A stretch of DNA of 64,000 nucleotides, from NCBI GenBank assembly GCA_037974665.1, contig CM075778.1, positions 14,559,001-14,623,000 of the forward strand, written 5' to 3'. The position numbers were made by a program, and so were the translations under genes. Positions 24,831 to 34,363 of the stretch are shown here, piece after piece. The notes beneath the pieces were generated by a model, which was given only the letters and a program-made list of their open reading frames with translations, did not search any database and was not told the DNA's origin. This DNA is from Ehretia macrophylla. Taxonomy: Eukaryota; Streptophyta; Magnoliopsida; Boraginales; Ehretiaceae. Each line of letters begins with the position of its first letter. Position 1 is the first letter of the stretch.

Positions 24831-25587
24831 AAACAACACCAAATAATTAAATACAACACTTAGCTAATTCAAAGAAAGGCAACCCAAACTTCTAAACAAC
24901 ATAACTTACAATCCAGCAATCAAACAACCCCCGAACCTTTTCCTACCACTCAACCACTCAATCAAATACATAAACCCCTTCGGAAACCAACCAAAAGCCA
25001 TCCAAAACAAGCCCAAAAATGGCAATGCACTAAGGCTAAAATTTTCAACTCCTAGCATGACATTCAAATTGAAAATTTGGCATTACAACAACACTAGACA
25101 ATATTTAACAAGTCTATAAAAACGACTACAACCTAAAAACAACTACTACAACAACAATTATTCAAAATATAAGCCAAATTATCAATTTAACACCCAAAAA
25201 TTAGAAATACATCTTCCTACAGTTTAAAATGGCTACAATTACACTAAGTTGGTCTATAACACCTATCTAGCAATAATCTTAAGGCAATTTAACAAAACAA
25301 CAACTAAATATGCATCAACTAAATTTGACTTGAACTTTAAAAATATGATATAGTTTTTTTCCTCACCTTTGATCCAAATAAATGTTAGGAATAGGTAGAA
25401 CAAGTGCCCAACAAGCAAAATCTAGCCCGGAATGAAAAGATTTGGCCTAGAAATGAGTTTTCCTTTGAAAATTTTCTTGAAAACCTAAGCAAAAATGGCT
25501 TCCTTCTTCTTCCCAAGGTGCACGGCCTAGTGTATGTGTTGTTATGGTGTTTTGCAACTTATTCGGTGTATTGTGTAAGTATTATGA

Positions 25588-25598
25588 ATATATATAAG
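25588..25598 (-). promoter_or_regulatory. Probable LTR TATA box
   Basis: The minus strand reads CTTATATATAT. It lies about 228 nt upstream, in sense, of the GGTGAGG box. Confidence 0.45.
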
Positions 25599-25864
25599 TA
25601 AAGTCAACAAAATAAACAAAAGTCAAACTTGTCAACTAGTTGTTTTTAGTTCATTTTTGCTTAAAATGCACATATATATATATATATAAACTAACATATA
25701 CTATATACTAAATAGAGTATTTTTAGTTGACAACAAAATATATAAGCATATATTTTCATACAACTAAGGCATAATGCTCAATTTTGCAAAAGAAGATGAA
25801 AAGTCACATTATTTGTTTCACAAATGTATTTTAATTGCACAATTAATCTAAGATCATTTAAGAT

Positions 25865-25865
<1 letters not shown>

Positions 25866-25937
<72 letters not shown>
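25866..25937. repeat. Palindromic compound microsatellite (CA)n(TA)n(TG)n
   Basis: About 26 bases of CA repeat, 20 bases of TA repeat and 26 bases of TG repeat follow one another. Together they form one perfect long palindrome able to extrude a cruciform or an RNA hairpin. Confidence 0.8.
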
Positions 25938-26006
25938 ATTAATTATAATAGCATTTAAATAGATAAAACACGTAATTTCAAATTAGGGCAAATTCAGGGT
26001 CTCACA

Positions 26007-26736
26007 TATACAACTTAAATGCCAAAATAATGTAAAATCCCTCACCAAACTAGGTTGTAGGTGCTAGATATAGGCTCAAAATGGCACAAGGTCACTTCTT
26101 CAAAGCTTGGATTGCACAATTTTGCTAGCCCTATATTTACTCTTCCTTTTCTCATTTCTTTGATGCCGTCAGGTGGGGGGTGGGTTTGTTTATTTTTTTG
26201 TGCTATATTTTAGGTGTATAATTGTGTATATAAGATAAGACATGTGCTTGGTAGTATTTGAGCTTGGTTTTGCTTAATAAAAATGCAAGAAAGCCTAGCA
26301 AATGCCAACGCTAAGGTCCAATAGTGTAGTCTAGCTTTTACTATTCATGTGATACACAAAATAATTTTTCTACCCGCCTTTTCAAAGTGCTATGCAAATA
26401 AAAATTATTAACGTATGCCCAAAAACACATATATAATAAGGAAAAAATACGAAATTTATAAAATAAAATACTTTAATTTTTACTCCGAGCTTAGGGCTTA
26501 TTTTAAAATAATGAAAATTAATCTACTAGATGTAAGGAACCATCCCACTTAATATAAATATCAAAATAATAGGTTAATTATTTTATTTGAATTTATTATA
26601 TATTAGTGCACATTGAAAGAAAATAGGAAAAAGATAGGCTACTAAGTAATTTCAAAAACTAAAATAAACACTTAAGTAACATCTATTTATATGCAATTAT
26701 GTATAATGTACTACATGCTAGGTCTGTGGTGTCACA
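26007..26736 (-). repeat. Truncated Ty3/gypsy 3' LTR, minus strand
   Basis: In sense it starts TGTGACACCACAG at 26736, directly after a polypurine tract. It has a TATA-like site (26227-26233) and a GGTGAGGGATTT box (about 26035-26046), the same order as in the other LTRs. It is cut at 26006 by the junction with the next LTR. Confidence 0.6.
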
Positions 26737-26853
26737 CTCTTCCCCCTTAAGAAAATTGCATCCTCGCAATTCCTTATTCTCAAAAGGATCCCATATCAAC
26801 TATAGAACCTCTAGTCAAAACTGTCGTCGAAGAAGTGCACTACCAAAGAATGT
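26737..26853 (-). repeat. Polypurine tract and pol 3' tail of a minus-strand gypsy element
   Basis: The minus strand reads TTAAGGGGGAAGAG just before the LTR, preceded by GAATTGCGAGGATGCAA. That is the usual end of chromoviral pol and the start of plus-strand priming. The rest of the element is absent because another element starts at 26854. Confidence 0.6.
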
Positions 26854-27220
26854 TGTGACGCCCGAAATTTTTGCCATACATTTACTTACTGTTGCATCCA
26901 TTAGTTGTGCATTTCTTCTATGCTTTAATTACTATCTTCTTTAATTACTATTCATTGCGTTTTTCAACTTCATAATTACTTCAAGTTAGCATTTTTCCTA
27001 AATCATATTAATTATAGTAGGAATGTGAAAAATGTGCATTTGAGCTAGGATCGATAGGAGCCTTTGTTTATAAAATGGTTTAGTAAACTAGTGAATAGTG
27101 TTACGTAACTTAACTTAGTGTTTTAATTTGCTAACATTAATTTTCACCTTAGAACTCATATTTAGCTAGTTTAACTCACCTTTTAAGTCAACTTACACAC
27201 ATAAAATAACCCTACACACT

Positions 27221-27229
27221 TATATATTC
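27221..27229 (+). promoter_or_regulatory. Probable LTR TATA box
   Basis: TATATATTC follows CACACT and is conserved in the 3' LTR (34729-34738). Transcription would begin about 30 bases downstream. Confidence 0.5.
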
Positions 27230-28193
27230 TCACAACACACCACCTAAGCTCATAACTTACAAAACAAAAGCAAAAAAAATATGCTGAAAAGTACTGTAGC
27301 AAGGCCGAACAGCTCTAGCAGCCAAGAGAAGTGATTTTTGCTCTTCAACTCTTCATTCCAAGCCTCTCCAAGCTTAGAGCAAGTAGGTTAGGGTGTGTGC
27401 AAGCCTTCTAGGTGTTCCTACGCGCTTTAGGTGAGGGATTTCATAACTCTATTTGCATATTTAAAATGTTACATATTTCTTGAATTGTTAGAAATGCTAT
27501 CAAATGCTATTGCAAAGCTTATCTATACTATTATATATTGTATATAAGTGCTAGAGAACACATTTAAGCCATTAGTTCGCATTTTAAACGGTTGAAATCG
27601 TTACTTTGATTTTATGAGGTGAATAGTGAAGGATTTTTAGTGTTTTGTATAATTGTGCGTATTGGATTGATTTATTGCTTCTAATAGATACTTTAGGTGT
27701 TAATGAAGGTAGTCCAATAGCCCCGTGCTCTCGAATTGCTATAAACTTGGATAAAACATGAAATAGCCGACTTTTTAGGCTACCTAGGTGCTATAGAAGC
27801 TTTGTTAACCCTCGTTTGGATCCCGGTTAAGGTATGTGTAGCTCAAAGCCATAAGAGAAAAATTTGGGCTTTTGGGGGTAATTGTGAGTATTTGAATGCG
27901 TTTGAGGGTTTTAAGGGTGCCTTAAGAGTTAATTAGAAGAATGGTATAACTTTCCCCATGAATTGGAAACATTAACTTTGATTTGGAAGGAAAATGGCTT
28001 AGGATAAAAGGGGGATAATTGAGAAATGAATAATTTTTTGCTTCTATAACCTTGTAAGTGTGTATTAAGTGTTTAATTACAATTATAAGATGTTTATGAG
28101 CTTTTGGTATTGGTTTATTGGAAAAATGTGCAACTTTTCCCTTTTTACTCTTTTAATTAGTTTTGTACTATTGCTTATCATATGAACTGTCTC

Positions 28194-28219
28194 GAGGGCA
28201 ACCTCTTTTGTTGACCCTC
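28194..28219 (+). other. Conserved LTR hairpin, CAAC/GTTG type
   Basis: GAGGGCAAC pairs with GTTG(A)CCCTC, nine pairs with one bulged A. Equivalent hairpins occur near 24605-24645 and 38402-38430 on the minus strand and are triplicated at 2787-2945. Confidence 0.5.
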
Positions 28220-28405
28220 CTAAGTGCTACTGTTCTTTATTGATTATCTTATTGTAAAGTATTAACGTGCATTGCATAGTGGTTGCACAACCATAGTGTC
28301 AAGGGCGGATGTGTTGAATATCGATTGGGCGGTAGAGGGCTTGTCAGTAGATATTCAAACTCCGTACCCTATTCCCTCATTTGCCTGATCCGGAGATTGC
28401 CAGGG

Positions 28406-28449
28406 GATGTTGGGTCGTAAGATTATCGGGGTACATCCGGAGTATACCC
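28406..28449 (+). other. Conserved LTR box GTCGTAR...ATCCGGAGTA
   Basis: GATGTTGGGTCGTAA, a short spacer, then GGGGTACATCCGGAGTATA. Nine LTRs or LTR pieces in the window carry versions of this box in the same relative place. The core GTAC.TCCGGA.GTAC is nearly palindromic. Function is unknown. Confidence 0.5.
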
Positions 28450-28665
28450 ATTAAGGTGATTGGGAATTTGTCGGCACAGTGATCGTGGTTCGTGGATTGT
28501 GAATGAAGATCAAGTGAAAATTGGAGTGTTGGGGTTAAGTGTAATGTATCTTTTTTAATGTGTGGTTACTTAATCTTTTGTCATTCTTGAATAGTTTTAA
28601 TTGTTGTTAATGTTTAATTGTATTACTTGTTGCATTGCACGCCCCGGGAAACTTTATCCCTCACT

Positions 28666-28683
28666 GGGCAACAGTGGTTGTTC
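28666..28683 (+). other. Conserved LTR stem-loop
   Basis: GGGCAAC pairs with GTTGTTC, with two G-U pairs, after the lead CCCTCACT. In the 3' LTR (36232-36249) the second arm is GTTGCTC, a change that keeps the pairing. Confidence 0.55.
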
Positions 28684-29307
28684 ATACCTCGATATCATAT
28701 TTCAAGAAGTGCTGAGGCTGATCCCCAGCTAGTTGAGGTGGTAGTAAAAAAGGAAGAAGTGCAGGCAGAGCCTTTGCCCTAGTAGCTATGTGATTGTTGT
28801 CTGAGGTAGATGTGCTTTCTTGTTGCTATGTGGTGCACTTGTTATTCTATATTATGATCTATTTTGTGGCCTAAGGGCTATGTATAAGCTTTGTAGTTGC
28901 AAGTTGAAAAATAGTTGGTTGTAGTGATAGATTTGGGAAAACTGTGGCTTGTAATAACTTATGTTCTACTTCTAGCTACTTGCATGCTTGGGTGTGTATG
29001 TCTTGATGTATGCTTGATTTCAACTTCTAAGAATATTTCAATGCTATCATGGAGTGGCATGGTAAACGGTTTTGTAAAGAAATTAAGTTGAAGGCATGCT
29101 TGTGTGAATTTGAACTACAGTATGCCTCAAGACTCGGATGGCCTTGAACTTTTAAACTTTAGTTATAAAAGTTTGACTTATTGTGTTGTGGCTTAATTGA
29201 GCATTTATAGGTTTTTAGAATGTCCACGGTACAGAGGAAACTTTGTCTGTTTGACGGGTCCAGTCTTAACCTTTAGCGTGGGGTTGGGTCGGGGCGTGAC
29301 ATTTAGG

Positions 29308-29319
29308 TGGTATCAGAGC
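29308..29319 (+). other. Primer-binding site (tRNA-iMet)
   Basis: A perfect TGGTATCAGAGC lies six bases after the 5' LTR. Confidence 0.85.
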
Positions 29320-29675
29320 TTATAGAATGCATGAAGCTGGGTTAATTTCTCGGCCTGTGGGTAGGAGTCTATTAAGTTAAAGTGTGATTGCGTGAATAAA
29401 TATTTCTTTGATTGGCTAAAGGAAGGATTGAATGGTTAAAGCACATGCTAGCATGCAAGCGAGAATGTGAAAGATCTTATATGAGTTATTGTGTAAAAGT
29501 GAAAAGTTAAGAATTGAAAGTATGATTAATTGTCTTACTTGTGTCTTTAGTATGCAAAGTGTTTGTATGACCCTATATGTGATCTTATGTTAACTTATTT
29601 GAACTTATTCTTATGTGATTTAATTGTGAATTATACATATGCTTGTCATAATACTTTGCATTCTCGTTGTCTGGA
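29320..29675 (+). other. Untranslated leader
   Basis: The sequence between primer site and gag matches the minus-strand copy at 36900-37273. A short frame at 29563-29757 runs through the gag start in another phase and is not taken as a gene. Confidence 0.6.
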
Positions 29676-30847
29676 ATGGGACCCTGACGTCGAACTGGGA
29701 ATCAAGATGTTGATAGAGAACCAGAGGAGGCTCCTGGGCAAGAAGCCGGTATGGTAGAAAATGCACCACAAGTTCAGGAACCGAGTACCGCACAGGTCTT
29801 GGCCACAATGGCCAATGCTATGAATACCATTGCCCAGTTCGTGACTCAACAGGGACTGTCGGTGGTAATTAGGCTGCAAGAGCTGAGTGTAGTAGTACTA
29901 CCGGAGGTAATTTGTATGATAGGTTTTTACATAATGGGGCCTACAGCTTCTTCGGAGAGCCAGATGATATAAAGGCTGAATTGTGGTTGAGAAAGTTTGA
30001 AAGGGTGGCTGCAATACTCAAGTGCAGTGATGAGAGAAAAATTACCTACGCCACATTCCTTCTGGAGGGTGACGCCGAGGAGTGGTGGCGTACTATTAGT
30101 GAGAAATGGGAAGCAAAGAGGGTTCAAAATTCGTGGGCTGACTTCGTCCGTGAATTCCAAGATAAGTATATATTAGTGGTTGCTTGTGAGAGACGCCAAG
30201 CAGAGTTCATAGCCTTGAAGCAGGGAAATATGTCAGTGGATCAGTATGAGGCTACTTTTACTAGGCTCTCCCGTTACGTGCCAGCTTTGGTATAGCCAGA
30301 GGACATGAAAATGCAGAGATTTAACTTGGGGTTAAGAAGTGATATTATGCTTAATCTGTCTACAAATGATTACCTTAATTATGCTGCAGTGGTCAGAGTT
30401 GCCTCGAGGTATGAAAAACGCAAGGCATATGTGTTGGCCGAGACTAGTCAATCGAGTAAGCGGCAGTTCCAGTCACAGAGTCAGGGGTACCAGAGGCAGA
30501 CTATTTCAGTTGGACAGAGTCCGCAGCCGAGGCAAGCACAAAGTTATACAAGGACTACTCAGACTCAGGCACGACCAGTTCAGAGTCAGAATCAGGGGCA
30601 GTCTCGTCTGGTTGCAGCTCGATCTCAGCAAGGTAGTTTAGCTACCTCTTCTTACAAAGCTCCTTCGGGAGGCACTATTGCAAGACGTCACCAGCAATGC
30701 AGCTTCTGTCAACATCAAGATCATACTGAGAAGAATTGTTGGAAAAGATTGGGCCGATGTACCGAATGTGGCAGTGATCAACATAAGGCTAAAGACTGCC
30801 TGAAATTTAAGAATACTAGGGGTCAGACATCTGGTCAGGGCAATTAG
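29676..30847 (+). pseudogene. gag: gag polyprotein remnant (capsid, nucleocapsid)
   Basis: The best start is ATG 29676 (MGP, then a TGA at codon 4 where CGA would fit). The N-terminal frame runs to about 29900 and then shifts once; from 29912 the frame is constant to the end of pol. The capsid segment contains LWLRKFERV and FLLEGDAEEWW, typical of plant gypsy Gag (retrotrans_gag), followed by the FVREFQDKY region. A Q/S-rich linker leads to two CCHC knuckles of form CX2CX4HX4C (about 30699-30798). In-frame TAG codons stand at 30293-30295 and 30845-30847, the second possibly at the gag-pol border. Gag would form the particle and bind the RNA; this copy cannot do so as it stands. Confidence 0.8.
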
Positions 30848-33800
30848 ACCAGGGTGTCAGCTGCAGCACCAGTACCACGGAGTCAGGCTCGAGTATTTGC
30901 CTTAGATGCAGAGGAACTTCTGGATACGATTGTTGTAGTAGAAGGTACTTTTCTTCTTAATGATCAATCGGTTAAAGTTTTAATTGATTCCAGAGCTTCG
31001 CATTCATTTATTACTCCTACTTGTGCACAAAATGCTAAACTGAATCATGATAAACTGTTGCATGAGGTTGTGGTTTACACTCCTATAGGTCCGAAGTTTG
31101 TTACTAGATCTATTTGCAGAGCATGTAATATTTTTATTGAGGGTTGTGTTTTTCCTGCTGACTTGATTATTCTACCCTTCAATGACTTTGAAATTATATT
31201 GGGGATGGATTGGTTGGGAAGTTATTATACACAGATTGACTGTAGAAAGAAGATTGTGAGATTAGAAATGCCTGACCACCCTGTAATTGAAATAGTTGGT
31301 AGTAGAAAATCAACTGGAACTCCTATCATTTCTTCCATTAGAGCATCTAAACTGTTGAGCAAAGGTTGTGAGGCTTATCTTGCATATTTGATTAATCAAC
31401 CTGTGGACCAGTTGAAATTGAATGATGTACCTATTGTGAGGGAGTTTCCAGGGGTCTTTCCTGAGGAATTACCTAGTTTACCACCTGATAGATAGATAGA
31501 GTTTATAATCGACTTATTACCAGGGACTACACCTATCTCTAGGACTCCGTACAGAATGGCTCCACCTAAGTTGCAAGAATTGAAAATTCAATTGCAGGGT
31601 TTACTTGAGAAGGGATTCATTCGGCCGAGTTCTTCTCCTTAGGGTGCTCCAGTTCTATTTGTTAAGAAGAAGGACGGATCTTTTCGCTTATGCATTGATT
31701 ATTGGGGTCTTAATCAGGTAACTATCAAAAACAAATATCCATTTCCTTTGATTGAAGAGTTATTTGATCAGTTGCAAGGTGCCAGGGTATTTTTTAAATT
31801 CGATTTGAGGCAGGGTTATTATCAGTTAGGGATTAAGTCAGATGATGTTCCTAAAATTGCTTTCAGAACTCGTTATGGTCATTATGAATTTGTTGTTTTG
31901 CCGTTTGGTTTAACCAATGCTCCTGCCGCATTCATGGATTTGATGCAGAGAGTATTCCGTCCATATTTGGATCAGTTTATGGTTATTTTCATTGATGATA
32001 TTCTTGTATATTCTAAATCTGAGGCGGAACATGAACAACATCTCAGGATTGTACTATGGACTCTTCAATAGCATAAATTGTTCGCGAAGTTTAGTAAGTG
32101 TGAGTTCTGGTTAAGGCAAGTTACTTTTCTGGGCCATATTATTTCTCAGGATGGAATTTTTGTTGATCCAGCAAAGATTGAAGTTGTCATGGCCTGAAAA
32201 CGGCCGGAGACTGTTACGGAAATTCACAATTTTCTGGGCTTAGCAGGTTATTACAAAAGGTTTGTCAAGGATTTCTTTAAAATTGCTGGACCATTGACTC
32301 AGCTTACTCGAAAGAAGACTGTATTTGACTGGAATGAGAAATGTGAGGCTAGCTTCCAGGAACTGAAGAAGAGATTAACCATAGCTCCTATTCTTGTTCT
32401 ACTTGAGGGTACTGATAATCTGGTAATCTATAGTGATGCTTCTAAGAAAGGTTTGGGCTGTGTATTGATGCAGAATGGAAAAGTTATTGCCTATGCTTCC
32501 AGAAAATTGAAACCTTATGAACTTAATTATCCAACGCATGACCTTGAGCTTGCAGCTATCATCTTTGCACTAAAGAAATGGCGTCACTAAATGTGGGGTA
32601 ATAAATTTGAAATCTTTACTGATCACAAGAGTTTGAAATATCTATTTTCTCAGAAAGAGTTGAATATGAGGCAAAGGAATTTGTTAGAATTGCTTGAGGT
32701 TTATAATTGCACTATCAATTTTCTGCCAGGTAAGTCCAATATTGTTGCTGATGCTTTAAGCCGAAAGGCTACAGTTGCCAGTCTAATCATCAAAAATTGG
32801 GAGTTCATGGAAGAATTATGTCTATGGAAGCCTGAGACTTCAGATTCTGGTATTCAATTTGCAAGTTTGCATATTCAATCTCTTTTATTATCCAGGATTA
32901 GAGAGGCTCAACAGGCTGATCTACAATTGATGGAAATCTTAGAAAAGTTGAAAGGGCAAGAGTCGGATTTCAAATTGCATGATGATGGTCTTCTTAAGTT
33001 CAAATGTAAAATTTGTATTCTTTCTGAGCCAGCTTTAAAGAAAGAAATTCTTGCAGAGGCTCATAATTCTAAGTACACTATCCATCCAGGCAGTACTAAG
33101 ATGTACAGGGATCTGAAACAGAACTACTGGTAGAACAACATGAAGAGAGAGATTGCTAACTATGTTACTAGATGTCTTACATGTCAAAAAGTTAAAGCTG
33201 AACATCAGAGACCGACAAGGTTGTTGCAGCCGTTGGCTATTCCTATTTGGAAATGGGACCACATTACCATGGATTTCGTGTCAGATTTACCGAGGTCTTC
33301 AAAAGGTCATGATTCAGTCTGGGTTGTTGTGGATAGATTGACCAAAACTTCTCATTTCATCGCTACAAAGAAAACTAAATCTCTTGACAAGTTGGCTGAA
33401 ATTTATGTTGAGAATATTGTTAGACTTCATGGGATTCCCAAGAGTATTGTGTCAGACAGAGATCCCAGATTCACATCTCAGTTATGGCAGAAGATTTAGA
33501 AAGCTTTGGGCACGACATTGAGTTTCAATACTTCTCATCATCCTCAAATTCATGGACAATCTGAAAGAACTATTCTAATACTTGAGGATATGTTACGAGC
33601 GTGCATTCTGGACTTCGGTAAGAGTTGGGAGAGATACTTACCTCTTGCAGAATTTGCTTATAACAACAGTTATCAAGCTACTATCGGTATGGCACCGTAT
33701 GAAGTTTTGTATAGGAGTAAATGCAGATCTCCTTTATATTAGGATGAAGTTGGAGAGTTAAAATCTATTGATCCTACTCTATTGCTAGAGATGAACAGAA

Positions 33801-34345
33801 TGATTGATAATGTTCAATTTATTAGAAAAAGAATGCTTACAGCACAGAGTTAGCAAAAGAGTTACGCAGATAAGCGCCGTCGTGATCTGAAATTTGTCGT
33901 AGGTGATCGGGTATTTCTAAAAATTTCTCCTCGCAAGGGTTTGATTCGACATAGTAAGGGAGGTAAACTCAGTCCTCGTTATGTGGGACCGTTTGAAGTA
34001 ACTGAAACAATTGGTGAATTGGCTTATTGATTAGCTTTGCCTCCTAGCCTGGGCAGAATTCATGATGCCTTTCATGTTTCTATGTTTCGGAAGTATCAGC
34101 CAGATCCTTCTCATGTTCTTGAGCCCGAGCCATTAGAGATCAGTGAAACTTTGACCTACATGGAGAAACCTCTTAGGATTGTTGATTGAAAAGTTCAGGA
34201 GCTGAGAACTAAAAGCATTCCGATGGTTAAAGTTATGTGGGATCATCATGGGTTGGAGGATGCTACCTGGGAGAGGGAGGATCAGATGCGAGAAAAATAT
34301 CCAGAGTTATTCGCCGAATCATGTAAGAATTGCGTGGGCGCAATT
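30848..34345 (+). pseudogene. pol: pol polyprotein remnant: protease, RT, RNase H, integrase, chromodomain
   Basis: All domains lie in one frame. Protease: the D-S-G motif reads DSR (30986-30994), so Gly is replaced by Arg, while the later ILGMDWL is intact. [20 protein letters not shown] and the catalytic FIDDILVYS (near 31988-32014) are intact. RNase [23 protein letters not shown] and ADALSRK. Integrase: an H-H-C-C zinc domain (CLTCQKVK), then D, D and E in MDFVSDLP, VSDRDPRF and HGQSERT. The tail ends in the chromodomain-like VKVMW...ATWERE...YPELF. Stops lie at 31493, 31640, 32069, 32195, 32588, 33131, 33497, 33740, 33851, 34028 and 34187. The final frame runs into the 3' LTR. Confidence 0.85.
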
Positions 34346-34350
34346 AGTTT

Positions 34351-34363
34351 AAGGGGGAGAGGA
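34351..34363 (+). other. Polypurine tract
   Basis: AAGGGGGAGAGGA abuts the 3' LTR and primes plus-strand DNA. Confidence 0.8.

Larger units (their letters stand above)
23705..26006 (-). repeat. Ty3/gypsy 5' LTR, minus strand
   Basis: In sense it begins TGTGAGACCC at 26006 and ends near GTTGGGGTGTGAC at 23705, where the terminal base is altered. It is the same family as the plus-strand LTR 1541-2997/5474-6356. Internal landmarks are a TATA box (25588-25598), the GGTGAGG box (25361-25366), a CAAC/GTTG hairpin (about 24605-24645) and the GAGCTT/AAGCTC hairpin (24212-24233). It is joined at 26006 to a different gypsy LTR, which it probably interrupts. Confidence 0.7.
26854..29301 (+). repeat. 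5' LTR of the Tekay-like element
   Basis: It runs from TGTGACGCCCG to CGGGGCGTGACA, 2448 bp, and matches the 3' LTR from 34364. In order it holds a TATA box (27221-27229), AG|GTGAGGG (27429-27436), a CAAC/GTTG hairpin (28194-28219), the GTCGTAA...ATCCGGAGTA box (28406-28449) and the GGGCAAC/GTTGTTC hairpin (28666-28683). Confidence 0.85.
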
